Shown here: positions 22,201 through 34,400 of the stretch, in pieces
Layout of the letters: the number at the start of each line of letters is the position of its first letter
How positions within the stretch are numbered: position 1 is the first letter of the stretch
Made by a program: the position numbers and the translations under genes
From: Edaphochlamys debaryana
Lineage: Eukaryota; Chlorophyta; Chlorophyceae; Chlamydomonadales
Direction of reading: 5' to 3'
Length of the DNA: 64,000 nt
Assembly: GCA_016858145.1 (NCBI GenBank)
Contig: JAEHOE010000067.1
Coordinates: 124,001 to 188,000 of the forward strand
The notes under the pieces: model-generated
The model's database searches: none
Told to the model about the DNA's origin: nothing
What the model saw: only the letters and a program-made list of their open reading frames with translations

Positions 22201-25200
22201 TCACCGCCCACCCCGCCCGCGCCGCCCAGCCCCTGCGAGTTCCAGCTGAGCAACGGCAGCCTCACGACCCGCCTCGACGCACAACTGCTGGTCGGCGACA
22301 ACAAGGTTGCCTCCAATCAGGTCACGATGTCGCTGGAGGGCGACAACCTGGTGGTCAGGTGGGGTCAGTTGCGACGGGGTTCGAGGAGTGCAGGTCATTG
22401 GGGGAAGCCGAGGGTGGAAGGGGGGCCAGGCTTTGGTGGCAGCTTAGTAGCGTGCCCTGGAGGCAGAGCGACGGAGGCAATCTGAGTGGAGAGTTGGAGG
22501 GCGTGACCGCCAGGGCGCACGCACGCCGCTGGCTGTTGATCTCTGCCGTCGCCAGTGCCTGAGGCGCGTTTTGCGGATGGGTTGCTGTCCAGCGAAGGGG
22601 CCTAGTCCTTGCAACTTGCTCCGTCCCCCACAGAGCATTCCCATGAGCAACCGTTTCAGTGTCATGGGCCTTGTCCTCCCATGTCTTGCACTGCAGGGTC
22701 ACGATGGACACAACTTATGCAGACTACGGGTAAGTGGCGACAGTGCGGGTTAGCAGGCCTGGGCTGATTCCGTCAGGCCAGCACCCTCTATCTTCGCTGT
22801 CCCACCCTCCGCTCCTTCACTGAAAGCTAGCCAGCTAGCTAGCAATCTAGCTACCGGTATCTGCCGCGTGATTCGCCCTACCTCACCTACCTCACCTGCG
22901 CTGCCCCTTCGCTTTGCCCCTGCTCAGCAATCGAGATGTCTACGGATGGGACGCCTACACCACCTGGGCGGCATTTGGGGATGACTACGCTAAACTTGAT
23001 GAGGATGGCGTCACCCGCGTTTGCCAGGCCCGCAACGTTTGGGTCGAAGGCATGCAGCATGAGAACGTTCCGCTCACCAACCGCTACGTCCCTCCCGGCG
23101 GCTTCTGGGAGGTCCTCGCCCCCACCCAGACGCTCATCTTCCCGCTCAGGTGGGTGCGAGGGAGGCGGAAGGGCTGGGAGTGAGCAGAAGGAATGGGTCC
23201 ATGGGGGGCGCGTTCAGCTCGGCACGTGGATGCCCACTGTACGTGGTCGGGTCGGTTGCCTGCAAGCCCAGCTGGAAACCGCGGCAAGCGGACCCGGCTA
23301 GCTAACAGATTGCACCAGGAGAGGCAGCTCTTCCTTACTCGGCGTGACCTGTACCTTGGGGTGCGCTTCCATCCCCCATCCCTCCCTCCTCCATCCCTAC
23401 GCTACGACTACCCTCCTTCCATTGCGCTTCCCCCGACCCTCCCTTCACCCTCCCCTCCCCCCTCCCCCCAGCACCTGGCGCTCCGAGTCCGAGGGCCAGT
23501 GCACCTCCATGGGCATACTCGTGCTCAACATCACCGTGCGAGCAACCACTGTACGCCCGGGGGGTAACGGCGGTGCTGTAGGGAGCAAATGCTGCCCGTT
23601 GGCCCTGGCTCTATGTAGAGGACGTCCTTGCTTATCTGCACAAGTGAAGCAGTCACACCGGCACGGGTGCAGGCAATACAGACGGTCTGAATAAACCTGA
23701 AACCTTGGTCGTTGCCATGCACTGCAGGAGGCTCTGGGCATTGAAGGAAGCGCTGAGGCATTCCTGTCCCTCAACGGCGCTGCGGTCAACAGTCAGGTCA
23801 ACACTCTGGCTCCGAGGTTTGACTGTGTCAACGGCTGGGCCTTCGCCTACGCTCAGTTCGATCTGGCCTGCGGCTGCCAGCCGCCCAACGCGCCGCCGCC
23901 ACCTCCCAACCACCCGCCCCCGCCGCCGCCCCTCCTGCCGCCGCCGCCCCCGCCCAACACGCCTCCGCCGCCGCCTCCCGAGAACCCGCCACCGCCGCCT
24001 CCCGAGAACCCGCCTCCGCCCCCGCCCGAAAACCCGCCGCCACCACCCCCCGAGAACCCGCCGCCGCCGCCTCCGGAGAACCCGCCCCCGCCGCCGCCCT
24101 ACGCCCCCCCTCCGCCGCCGCCCGGCGTGCCGACTGGCTGCCGATGCCCCGAGGCAATGATCACGGAGTACGAGTGGACACATTGGCTCGAACGGCGTCG
24201 GCTGCAAGAAGGGGCCCTGCCCGCGCGCAGCCGGGTTCTTCAGGATGCTGAGTCCCTGGTCCGTATCGAGGTGGCGGTGCCAAACTGGCGTGGCCCCGAC
24301 TACTGGAGGACGCTTCAACTTGCTGTCTATCGCCCAAATCTCGTGAGTAGTATTCTGGCCGAGGGGTGTTTTCTCTGCTAGAGGTCTGGGGTCCGGTGCC
24401 CTCCAAACAAAGAGTCCAGCCTGGCATGGCTTGGTCCAGCCCGTCTGCACCTGCACATGTGCCATTAGGGCTTTGCCAGGGCCCGGACTGAGGCTGACAA
24501 TCCCTTCCCCCTCAACTTGCGCTCGAATTTCGCAGCTGGCCAATGCCTACCAGTCCTGGACCTATTCGACGGAGGACTCATTCATGATCCATGATGGCAT
24601 CAACCCAACGATCACCGAGCATGGGTCCTACTATATGGTGGTGAGCTCAGCGGGGCAGCAGGGATGAGGGCGTGGGCAAGGCAGGGGTGGGCAGCATTGA
24701 ATAGCACAACTTGCCTGTGGCACGGCATTGCTTGATGTGCATTTGAACTTGGGCTGGTCTCCATCCCGCCTACTGTGCATGCCATAACTCGCACTGTCCC
24801 CACCGGCTCCGCTCAGGTCGTAACTTTCAGTTCCACGTACGGTGAATTTGACGGCGCATATGCTCTGGTCGACAACGTGTCGAACATCGTTTATGATTTC
24901 CAGGCGTTTGGCAACCCCAACCAGTACAGGGAGGTGGCTGCCATAAACGGGCCCGCTGCAGGCAAGTGCCTTACTCTCCCCTTCCAACCTCAGTGGCCCA
25001 TCTCTGCAAAGATGAAGAGCCCACCTGCATGTGGCCCATCTCTGCAGAGTCAATTTTCCACGTGTTGGTCCACCCAAGGTCCCTCTCACTCTTTGCCCTT
25101 CCATTGTCCCTGCCGAACACACAGGAAGGAGGCCCCACTTTACACCCCTCCCGACCAACGTGTTCGACACTAACCAGCGCACCGGCGCTGGCCGCTCCAA

Positions 25201-28200
25201 TGCTGACGGCGAGTGGAGCTGGTCCTCTGGAGCTCCCAACTACGGCCAAGCGGGTATCGAGTACCTGTCGGCTCCCGAGTCCGGCTGCGAGTGCAGTCCC
25301 AAGCCGCCGCCCCCACCGCCAAACACGCCGCCGCCACCCCCTCCCGAGAACCCGCCCCCACCGCCTCCCGAGAACCCGCCGCCGCCACCCCCCGAGAACC
25401 CGCCGCCGCCTCCTCCGGAGAACCCGCCCCCGCCGCCTCCCGAGAACCCGCCCCCGCCGCCTCCTGAGAATCCGCCGCCCCCGCCTCCCGAGAACCCACC
25501 CCCACCGCCTCCCGAGAACCCGCCCCCCACCGCCTCCCGAGAACCCTCCACCGCCGCCTCCCGAGAACCCACCCCCACCGCCTCCCGAGAACCCGCCGCC
25601 CCCGCCTCCCGAGAACCCACCCCCGCCACCTCCGGAGAACCCGCCGCCGCCGCCTCCTGAGAACCCGCCCCCGCCGCCTCCCGAGAACCCGCCCCCGCCG
25701 CCTCCCGAGAACCCGCCCCCACCGCCTCCCGAGAACCCGCCGCCAGCCCCCTCCCGAGAACCCGCCCCCGCCGCCTCCCGAGAACCCGCCCCCGCCACCG
25801 CCCGAGAACCCGCCCCCACCGCCTCCCGAGAACCCGCCCCCACCGCCTCCCGAGAACCCGCCCCCACCGCCTCCCGAGAACCCGCCCCCACCGCCTCCCG
25901 AGAACCCGCCCCCACCGCCTCCCGAGAACCCACCCCCACCGCCTCCCGAGAACCCGCCCCCACCGCCTCCCGAGAACCCACCCCCACCGCCTCCCGAGAA
26001 CCCGCCCCCACCGCCTCCCGAGAACCCGCCCCCACCACCGCCCGAGAACCCACCCCCACCGCCTCCCGAGAACCCGCCCCCCACCGCCTCCCGAGAACCC
26101 ACCCCCACCGCCTCCCGAGAACCCGCCCCCACCGCCTCCCGAGAACCCGCCCCCACCGCCTCCCGAGAACCCGCCCCCACCGCCTCCCGAGAACCCACCC
26201 CCACCGCCTCCCGAGAACCCGCCCCCACCGCCTCCCGAGAACCCACCCCCACCGCCTCCCGAGAACCCGCCCCCACCGCCTCCCGAGAACCCGCCCACCT
26301 CCTCCCCCCGAGAACCCGCCCCCACCGCCTCCCGAGAACCCGCCACCGCCTCCCCCTGAGAACCCGCCTCCTCCTCCTCCCCCTGTGAACCCGCCTCCTC
26401 CTCCCCCTGAGAACCCGCCGCCGCCACCTCCGGAGAACCCGCCGCCCCCGCCTCCCGAGAACCCGCCCCCACCGCCACCTGAGAACCCGCCACCGCCTCC
26501 TCCTGAGAACCCGCCGCCGCCTCCTCCTGAGAACCCGCCCCCACCGCCGCCCGAGAACCCACCGCCCCCGCCTCCCGAGAACCCGCCGCCGCCGCCTCCT
26601 GTAAACCCGCCCCCACCACCTCCCGAGAACCCGCCTCCGCCGCCGCCCGAGAACCCGCCCCCACCACCTCCCGAGAACCCCCCGCCACCTCCTCCGGAAA
26701 CTCCGCCGCCCCCGCCGCCTGAGAACCCGCCGCCCCCGCCACCCGAGAACCCCCCGCCTCCACCTCCCGAGAACCCGCCCCCGCCCCCGCCAGAGAACCC
26801 ACCGCCGCCACCTCCCGACAATCCGCCACCACCGCCTCCCGAGAACCCGCCACCGCCTCCTCCCGAGAACCCGCCCCCGCCGCCGCCCAACGCCCCTCCT
26901 CCCCCTCCCCCCGACATCCCTCCTCCCCCACCTCCCAACGCCCCTCCTCCACCACCACCCAACGCCCCTCCGCCCCCACCTCCCAACACCCCACCACCAC
27001 CTCCCCCAAACACGCCGCCCCCACCTCCACCCGGCGTGCCGCCTCCAGACTTCTGCGACAGCTGCGCAAAGATCACCATCAAGCCGCCTGCCTCGATGCC
27101 AGCGGGAACGTCGCTCACCTATACACAGGCGATGTGCGAGGACCTCGCCAACACCATCAGCACCTCCATGTCTGAAATGGCGAGCTCGGTAAACTCCACT
27201 ATCACTCTGAATTTCACGCTCAGCGAGTGCTTCACAGACTCAGATCCCGCCAATGCCGTCTTCCCCTTTGTGACTGTTTGCGGCCAGTTCTTGACGCAAG
27301 CGGATGGGCTCAGGCTCAACACGGTGATTCAGACCAAGCTTCCGGAATGGGTCGACGAGGTGATCGCCAAATTCAACGCGATTTCGGGTCGCCATCGCCG
27401 CACACTGCTCGAGACAGCGGACTGCGGTGCTGTGCTTGGAGGCTACGCAATTACAGCCGAGATGACAGACTCTTCTGGAGGCCCGGGCTGCGTGCAAGGC
27501 TCTTTCACGCGGGAGTGCGTCAGTCATCCTCCGCCCGGCCAGCCTCCCCAGAAGCCCCCGCCTCCTGGAGTGCCGCCCCCGCCTCCGCCCTCCAGCCCCT
27601 CAGCCTCCCCGCCTCCGCCGCCGAGCCTACCTCCTCCGCCACCACCGCCACAGCTACCTCCGACACCCATCGTCATCATCAGGAGCCCCCCGCCCCCGCC
27701 CCCCCCACCAGTCTTCCCATCACCCCTCCCGCCGCCGCCACCGACGTCTCCCACTCCCCCCCAGCCCAACGCCCCTCGCCTGGATCTAGCTCCGCCCCTC
27801 GCTCCCTTCCCTCCGACTCCATTGCAATGCGAGCAGACCGGCCCCAGCACCAACCTCACCGACCCGCCCAGCAACTCCCGCACCTGCGGCAAGCAGGCCA
27901 CCTGCCTCGACGTCAACATTGACTCTCTCAAGTGCATGTTCATTGCCAGCTACGTCTACTGCCCCGTAAACGTCACGTACCCGCGACCGGGCAGCACATG
28001 CTACTTCACGCAGCCCGGCCGCATGCCCAGCAACACCACCGACCACATCTGTTCGGGCGACACGCTGAGCCAGGTCTTCATTGCGCCCGGCAGCTACCCG
28101 CGGGAGGGCGGCATCAACGAGGCGCCCTTCTTCACTGGGGAAAGCCGCACCTACGTGCAGTGGGTGCGCTGGGACCGCACGGACATGCAGCCGCAGTCGG

Positions 28201-29718
28201 TGCTCTTCTCCATCCAGACGGGAACGGACAAGTGCACGCCCATCAGTGAGTGGGGCTATGGTCGTGAACCCGCTTGGTGCGGAAGGGAGCTCATTTCAAC
28301 TAAGCCGTACCGCGGGACTGATTATTCTTGCCTGGGGGTGTGACGTGCTGACGGTCTCGCTTGCTGCCTTCCCTCTGCGCAGGCGGGCCTGTGGGCATTG
28401 AGATCAATGGCATGGGCGCAACCTGCTCAGCGCCCCGGGAGGACGCCAATGGCACTGTCGCCGGCTGCCAGATCAACACAGGCGACATCACCAATGAGTG
28501 GTGGGTCGACAGGAGGGGGCAGCTAGGACAGCTTGCTCTAATAAGCAATGACCGGTGCTGGGCCTCCCAAGGGTTTGAGCCGCCCGCGACGTCCCACCTT
28601 GAACACCCCTTGCACCCCGCACCCTTCACCCATCCCCACAGCCTGTGGAACATCACTGTGCCGCGTCCTGGAGGCCTGGGCTGGAACGGAGACGTGTGCA
28701 TTGCGGATGGCCCTGCACGCCCAGATGCACCCAAGGCCAACCGGGCCCCGCCACTGCCCCCCGATGTGCCGCCGGAGACTCCGATTGCACCGGCAAAGCT
28801 CAAGCCCCCGTCCCCCAGGCGGGTCAAGCCCAGCAACAGGGCCCCGCGGATCCCACCGGCTTCGCCAAACGGCGGCAACGCCTTCCCCTTCTGCGCCTGC
28901 AAGCGCCGCAACCCCTCCAACACGCCCTACCGCCTCACGCACGTCTCCAGCAACCCCATGCCCCCCATGGCCGACGGCTCGCCCCGCATGCAGCACTGCT
29001 TCTCCATCGACCCCGTCAGCTGCGACCCCACCACCACCTGCTGTGGCATGGGCCTCAAGAAGCTGGGTGCGTGGGGACCGGGCTGCTGGGGAGGGTGCAG
29101 CCGGGCGGCCGGGGTGGAGGAATCCAACAAGACGTACGTTTCTCCAGGTCTGACCCTCTTCCCCTGCCGCCTCCCCGCCCCCCTCAGAGCTGTTTGCTGT
29201 TGACGGCTGCGCCAAGGCGGTCAAGCTGGCTCTGCTGGACGGCCACTCCGTGTCCTGGTCCTTCACCTCCAACGTGTGGCAGTCCCGCTCCTACACGACC
29301 TTCAAGTTCCCCAACCTGGACCTGGCCCGGGAGGACGTGGACCAGCCCCTGCCGCTGTGCATCGTGCTGGCGGGCAGCGGCTGCACACAGCTGGAGGACT
29401 TCTGCTACGACGGAAAGGGGAAGGCCTGCAGGGTGGCGTTCTTCGACCAGGCAGGCAAGTGATGTGGCAAGTTTGTGCTCCTGTACGGCGGTACAGGCCG
29501 GCTGCAGTACGGTTGTGCCGTACCGGTGCGGGGCGCATGGGGACGACTCCGGCCATGGATGCCCTCAAAGCTCACTATTGTGCTGCCCTTGTCGTGCTGC
29601 CCACCCCACAGAGAACTGCTGCCCTGTGTCAAGCACGGACCTGGTCGCTGCCAGCGCAGCTCCGGGGCCCAGCCCAGGCTCAGACGATGTCCTCGAGGTG
29701 GACATTGGCCGGCGTTGA
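16263..29718 (+). CDS. giant secreted pherophorin-like extracellular-matrix glycoprotein, copy 2 (26 exons)
   Basis: Exons: 16263-16365, 17035-17103, 17255-17344, 17620-17709, 17963-18090, 18280-18439, 18671-19050, 19192-19272, 19429-19766, 19962-19994, 20153-20341, 20601-20673, 20794-21441, 21600-21680, 22021-22358, 22697-22729, 22928-23149, 23472-23550, 23728-24342, 24536-24640, 24817-24961, 25125-28245, 28383-28500, 28642-29066, 29188-29454, 29612-29718. About 2677 aa after discounting four extra C bases in the 3.1-kb exon. The order is the same as in copy 1: signal peptide, N-terminal Cys domain, beta-rich domains separated by Pro rods, CDSC domain, CEQT domain, C-terminal pherophorin domain ending ENCCPV. 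A second pair of beta-rich domains is inserted (exons 13-18). All 25 splice junctions have usable GT-AG or GC-AG ends, and both acceptors lost in copy 1 are intact. It is the better candidate for a functional gene. Expected in the cell wall. The proline-array shifts leave the longest exon in doubt. Confidence 0.88.
18671..23727 (+). repeat. internal tandem duplication of a two-domain, six-exon module in gene 2
   Basis: Exons 7-12 (18671-20673) and 13-18 (20794-23550) encode the same domain series. Corresponding exon lengths are 380/648, 81/81, 338/338, 33/33, 189/222 and 73/79. The 648-base exon is longer because it also carries the tail of the previous domain and a Pro linker. Copy 1 has the series only once. 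All phases match, so the duplication left the reading frame intact. It probably arose by unequal exchange in introns or Pro-coding DNA. Confidence 0.9.
25311..27037 (+). repeat. proline-octad array of gene 2 (about 60 units)
   Basis: 24-bp Pro6-Glu-Asn units run from about 25346 to 26865, followed by NA, DI and NT variants. The proline frame changes four times, each by one surplus base: near 25525, near 25745, near 26075 and near 26295. The exon is 3121 bases long but must be a multiple of three, because phase 1 enters and phase 1 leaves. It therefore has a remainder of one, which equals four surplus bases modulo three. Confidence 0.9.
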
Positions 29719-31762
29719 GGAGCCGGGTGAAGCAAAGAGTGAGGGTGGTGGTGGTGCGGACAGTTACCTGTGACAGCCAGCCCTGCTGTGGACAGCCTGC
29801 CAGCTGCTGGCTGTCTGCAGAGCCCAGGGCTACTTGTGTCAAGATTTGTACAGCACAGATGCATTCAAGCATTGATGAGGCGGGCGGGCTTACATGCCAC
29901 TTAATCTGTCGAAGGCCCTGACCTGGTCATACCCATCGCATCCCCACGCTCGTTACATGCCCATGGCGGGCTCGTTGACTGCACGCGTGCCTTCTCGTTT
30001 GTTGACCCGACCACATAGCAGAACCTTGCGTTCGTTCTGGGTTCGCTGCAAGTGCATGTGCGGGGGGTTGTCTGCGTGCTGTGGTTTTCTTGGGTTTTTT
30101 TAATAAGCGGGGAAGTTTGCAATGCCGGCTAGCCAGGCCGTCTAGCCAGTTCCGCAGTCGTCAAGTCATCAGCAAGTGGCACATATGCGCATACTTCATC
30201 GCCCTAGCCCTGGCTAGTTTCACTGTATGTCGCAGTTTCAGTACACTGGGCACGTTTCAGTGCATTCGCGTTTTGGTCTGGTCTCTGTCATCAACAGAGC
30301 CATGGGGGTGGATGGCATGGCCTCCACGACGACTCAGCAGGCGCTGTGCAGCGTTTAGCCATACATAGGCCAAAGTCACCTTCGCTGGTCGGCCCCTCGG
30401 CCGTTATCCAGGTGCAATCAAATTTCGGTATCCCATGGCAGGATGGTGTACATGGTAGGATCTGTGCTGTGCAGGACGGCAAAATAGACACTACCTTTGA
30501 TTGACGGCCGCACTCGGCCGAGTGGCCGCGGCTTGGTACTCAACTGTGAAAGTGCACCCTGTAAGAGCTTGGGTTGGTTGTGCACGGACCGATGGTGTGC
30601 TAGCGCTTTGGTGCTCAGCTTATGTGGGCGTCAAGCCCAACGGTACGCAGGCTGGGGCCTTTCCCCCCGTGGCGGGCTTGGCTCCGCGCTGGCGTGCTGA
30701 CGTAAGGACATGCCGCCTGCTCCTCCCTCATGGTCTGCTACCCCTCTCCAGAACGCGTGCGTGGGTCTGCCCGCGAAATCCCTCGCCCTCGCTGGTTTCC
30801 TTTCCAGGAGGAGGGCACCTCAAGCCCGCAGGTCACATGCAAAGTGCTTGGAATGCCTTCGTAGCCTACACCCACAGCTAAACGAGCTTCGTTTACGGGT
30901 ACATGGCACCTTCGGGGACGTTCAGGGACCGGCGGACGCCTGCACGCGCGCGCTTGGGGCCTCGGCACCACACGTCCACAAGATAGCACAAGACAGATAC
31001 GTGGCGCGTCCGAGTGCGTTGCGTTGTGCGGCCCCTAGGATCCCTGCCTCGCCGCTTTCTGTCATGTTGCGCACACCCTACCTTCTTCATCATCCGGACT
31101 GCGCTGCACGGGCCCTGCGAGCACAGGACCCCCTGCTTGAGTGGGGTTGCTTGCCTCATCGCATGACCGGCTGGGGGCCCGAACTGGATGCCGGTAGCTG
31201 CACTTGCATAGCGCCTCGTATCTCTGTCTCTCTCCCCTGGCTGACCCTCCGCGTTGCCTTCCTGGGCCTTCTTCAAGGGCTCATACCATAAATCAGCGCG
31301 GATACGTCCAGCCAGCTGGTTCCGCTCCGAACCTCTTGCGCTCAGAGGTCCGCCCGCCTACTAGGCTAGCAGCCCATTGTCCGTCGTTACTGCGGGGAGA
31401 TCTGTTGCGGCTCCGTTGCCGAATTCCAACCGGAAAGCCACCTCCACGTTCAGCAATCCGGGCCTCCAGCCCCATCTCCCCGTCTCGCGATTCGGCAGCT
31501 CTTTCAGACACTTGCCTCCGACCGTGCGCCACACCTCGCCGCCTCGCCCTCCGCGCTTGAAGCTCTTGCCATCATACCCACACCGTACCTCAGCCCCCAA
31601 CCCCCGGCCTCACCCCCCGCGACAACCCTCTGCCCCCCTGCCACCGCCCTGCCCCCAGCCTCACATCGCCCCTCCACCTCTTTCCCCTTCCAACCGCCCT
31701 CCGCCCCGCTGCCCGCTTGCCGTCACACCCACGCCTCCTCACCCGGTCAACCCCCCGCGGCC
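29719..31762. other. 3' flank of gene 2 and spacer to the convergent cyclophilin gene
   Basis: No supported gene. The first part is the counterpart of the gene 1 3' flank. A TGTAA, the usual volvocine poly(A) signal, lies at 30560-30564, giving a plausible 3' UTR of about 840 bases. The right part (about 31000-31762) would contain the 3' UTR of the minus-strand cyclophilin. Confidence 0.5.
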
Positions 31763-33593
31763 TCACATCTCGCCGCACTCCTTGACCACGCACGGCAGGC
31801 GCGGGCGGTTGGTCTGCTTGTCCGTGAGCACGTTCTCCAGCTTGCGCACCACCAGCATGCCCTCGTCCAGCACGCGGCCAAACACCACGTGCTTGTTGTC
31901 CAGCCACTCGGTCTTGGCGCACGTGATGAAGAACTGGGGTTGGGAGGTGGGTCGGTGGGTGGGTGGGTGAGGAGCGTTAGGGCATTAGCGAGGGCAGGGC
32001 TGTGCTGGGCGACGGGGCGTGAAAGGGCAAAGAAGGGTGAGGGAGCAGCGGGCATGGGGCACCTCAGGCGGGCCTCTGCAGCCTGAGCCCGGCCCCCAGA
32101 CCCGCATGGCCGCCTCGGCAACCAGCTCCTTTCCCAGACCCCTGTCGCCCTGCGCGGACACACCTGGCAGCCATTGCTGTTGGGCCCGCTGTTGGCCTGT
32201 GGTGGAGTGGACAGAAACAACCTGAGAAGTATAGACCATTACACGACGACCAGAGCGCGAACTTGAGTGGCCCTCAGCCCCCGCTGACGTGGCCCAAGCA
32301 AAGGCCCGGACTCCTGCGTTCCCGTTCTTCCGACCACACGCTTCCTCTCCCGTCTCTTCCCCCACTCCCTCCCACCATGGACAGCAGCCCGGCCCCGGTG
32401 TGCTTGGCGATGAAGTTCTCATCCGGGAAGCGCGAGCCGTATATGCTGACGCACCCGGTGCCGTCACCCTGCGGCCGTCACAGGGGCGAAGGGCCGCGGG
32501 AGGGTCAGGAGCGGAGGGTCGAAGGATGAAGCGGCGCGCTGTCGTGCTGTGTGGAGAGCTGCTGACAAGGACGTGCGGGCGAGACGAAGGCTGCGCAAGG
32601 CTAAAACTCAAGGTTCCCGGCAGTTATCTCTCGCATTGAGCCGTTGGGCTAAGGAGGCAGGCAGCGCCCCGGCTGGCACGATGTATTCTCTGTGGGGCTG
32701 GGCCTGGGCCTGGGCACCATCACGTGCCGTACGTGCCCCGGGCCCCCTTACAGACGTGTGCGTTGCCCCCGTGAAGCACATTAGTAGCACAGCTATGCAA
32801 TACCACACGGAGCGGTACGCGCATGCAGAGCCGCGGAGAGTGGGTCTGAGTGCTGCTCGGCTAGAGTTGCCGGCCATGACGATTGTGGCCAGGGGCCTGG
32901 GGGACGTGGGCGCCTGACCCTGAGGGCGGGGTCCCCACAGCCATCCTTCGTTGGCTGTCCCCCCCCGCCAGCGTACCTTCACGAAGTCCCCCCCTTGGAT
33001 CATGAAGTCCTGTCAGCAGAGGCCCAGGCGGGGTAAAGGGGGGGGGGGGCAGGGAAGTTTTGGGGCTGTTTGCTGACCAGGTTGACCAGCTGTACCCTGC
33101 TTGTCTGCGGCACAAGGGCAATGCGCCACCCGCCCTTGCTGAGCCGCACCTTGATCACGCGGTGGAAAGTGCAGTTCTTGTAGCCCACGGGCAGCCCATT
33201 CTTCCTGCGGGGGCGCGACTCCGTCGATGGATGTGTCGGGTTCGTGCCGCAGCGGCGCCGACCAGTCCTTCTCCCCGTGTCATGCTCAGCTGACCAGCTT
33301 ACCTGTATTCCCCTGTACAGAGCTGCCTAAAGTTCTCCGCCGTCTTGGGGCAGATGTCCGCGAAGAGCTCCATTTTTACGCGCCCGATTGGTTGCTCTCC
33401 AATGTTCACATCTACGCGTTGCAAGTGCAATGCATACTGTTATTCGCTGGGCCAGCGGGCGTCGACAGCTGCATTCCGCGCCGAAGCAGGCCCAGCTCCA
33501 GGCTGCAGCGATCTGAGGCCTACCGAAGAATACTACTGGGTTGTCTGGTCGGGGCGGTCTTTGGTGCCAGAGTTCCGTTGTCCCGGTGGCCAT
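31763..33593 (-). CDS. cyclophilin, PPIH/CYP22-type spliceosomal peptidyl-prolyl cis-trans isomerase
   Basis: Seven exons on the minus strand: 33524-33593, 33303-33411, 33150-33204, 32977-33009, 32376-32468, 32164-32196, 31763-31933. They total 564 bases, 187 aa, and the frame closes exactly. The whole protein is one cyclophilin domain. Catalytic residues by alignment to CypA are Arg75 (in TFHRVIK), Phe80/Met81/Gln83 (in DFMIQGGDF), Phe133, Trp141 (EWLD) and His146 (KHVVFG). The N-terminus NPVVFFDV and the C-terminus ending KECGEM match animal PPIH (U4/U6-snRNP cyclophilin) and plant CYP22, rather than cytosolic CypA. That family assists tri-snRNP assembly in the nucleus. There is no transit or signal peptide. 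The ATG is well placed just before the conserved N-terminus. An 8-bp minisatellite lies about 150 bases upstream. Nothing is missing. Confidence 0.95.
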
Positions 33594-33745
33594 TGCGCTA
33601 CTGTGGGGGCCAACACACGCGGTGATGGGGAAGTCGCAACTATGAGTGTATGCAAGCTATGTTGCAGGAGTTGTTGGCAGGCGAGGTGTGCGGTCGTGCG
33701 GGTTTGTGTGCGCGTGCACGATGCTGTACGGCTGCGAGGTCGTAC

Positions 33746-33925
33746 GGTGGCAAGGTGGCAAGGTGGCAAGGTGGCAAGGTGGCAAGGTGGCAAGGTGGCA
33801 AGGTGGCAAGGTGGCAAGGTGGCAAGGTGGCAAGGTGGCAAGGTGGCAAGGTGGCAAGGTGGCAAGGTGGCAAGGTGGCAAGGTGGCAAGGTGGCAAGGT
33901 GGCAAGGTGGCAAGGTCGCAAGGTG
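33746..33925. repeat. 8-bp minisatellite (TGGCAAGG)n, about 22 copies
   Basis: Near-perfect tandem repetition of TGGCAAGG, broken only at the right end (GTCGCAAGG, then GTGGGAAC). Because 8 is coprime to 3, all six frames stay open through it, producing spurious long open frames. It sits about 150 bases upstream of the cyclophilin start codon. Confidence 0.97.
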
Positions 33926-34289
33926 GGAACACTTTGCCGCATACCCTGGCTGGCTGGGGGACTGGGGACAAAGCTTCGCCTCGGGTCCCTCCCCCCAAGC
34001 CCCCATGCCTCCTTAAGCGTAGCCCCATTTGGTTTTTGGGCTGAGCCGCCGCCGTTAGGCTCTGCCTGCGTCACGCATGAAGTTGCGATTCACGCCCAGC
34101 CCTCGATGCCACAAGCTCGAGCTATCTTATCCCTATCGCTTGCGACTGAGAGCAGGGAAACGTATCGACCAGGCTCCAACATGCCGGCGACATGTCCAGG
34201 CCGAGGCGAGTAGACGCCTGACGAGCGCATCACCTGGCGTATTGCGGGGTTCCAACGGATTAGTGGCCGGGTGCGAGCCCGCGTGCCGT

Positions 34290-34400
34290 GGTGCGGGCTG
34301 GTGGTGGAGAGGGTTGAGGGCTGCACGGAGCCAGACTCGAACGTTGGGCCCCCTGGGGGGGACACCGGGGCTCAGCCCTTTTCCTGCCTTCGGGCAGCCA
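34290..34400 (+). repeat. dispersed repeat, copy with GGGGCTCAGCCCTTTTCC core
   Basis: This segment recurs in inverted orientation at about 51305-51425, where GCTGGTGGTGGAGAGGGTTG, the CCCTGGGGGGG block, the core and CTTCGGGCAGCC appear in the same order. The core alone recurs near 42050 (+), 50250 (-) and 56535 (+, diverged). It is probably a non-autonomous mobile or otherwise mobile intergenic repeat. No terminal repeats or protein were identified. Confidence 0.6.

Noticed and set aside
24971..27118. 715-codon minus-strand Gly-rich open frame opposite the gene 2 proline array
   Set aside because: Same cause. The text changes from GGGGGGFSG to Arg-rich wherever the sense array shifts frame, so it is a shadow.
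30501..31291. Plus-strand open frames between gene 2 and the cyclophilin
   Set aside because: No domain, signal or splice pattern, and low similarity to any paralogue. They are treated as UTR or spacer.
33345..34074. Several open frames in both directions reading WQGGKVAR or CHLATLPP repeats
   Set aside because: They are products of the 8-bp minisatellite, which leaves all six frames open.
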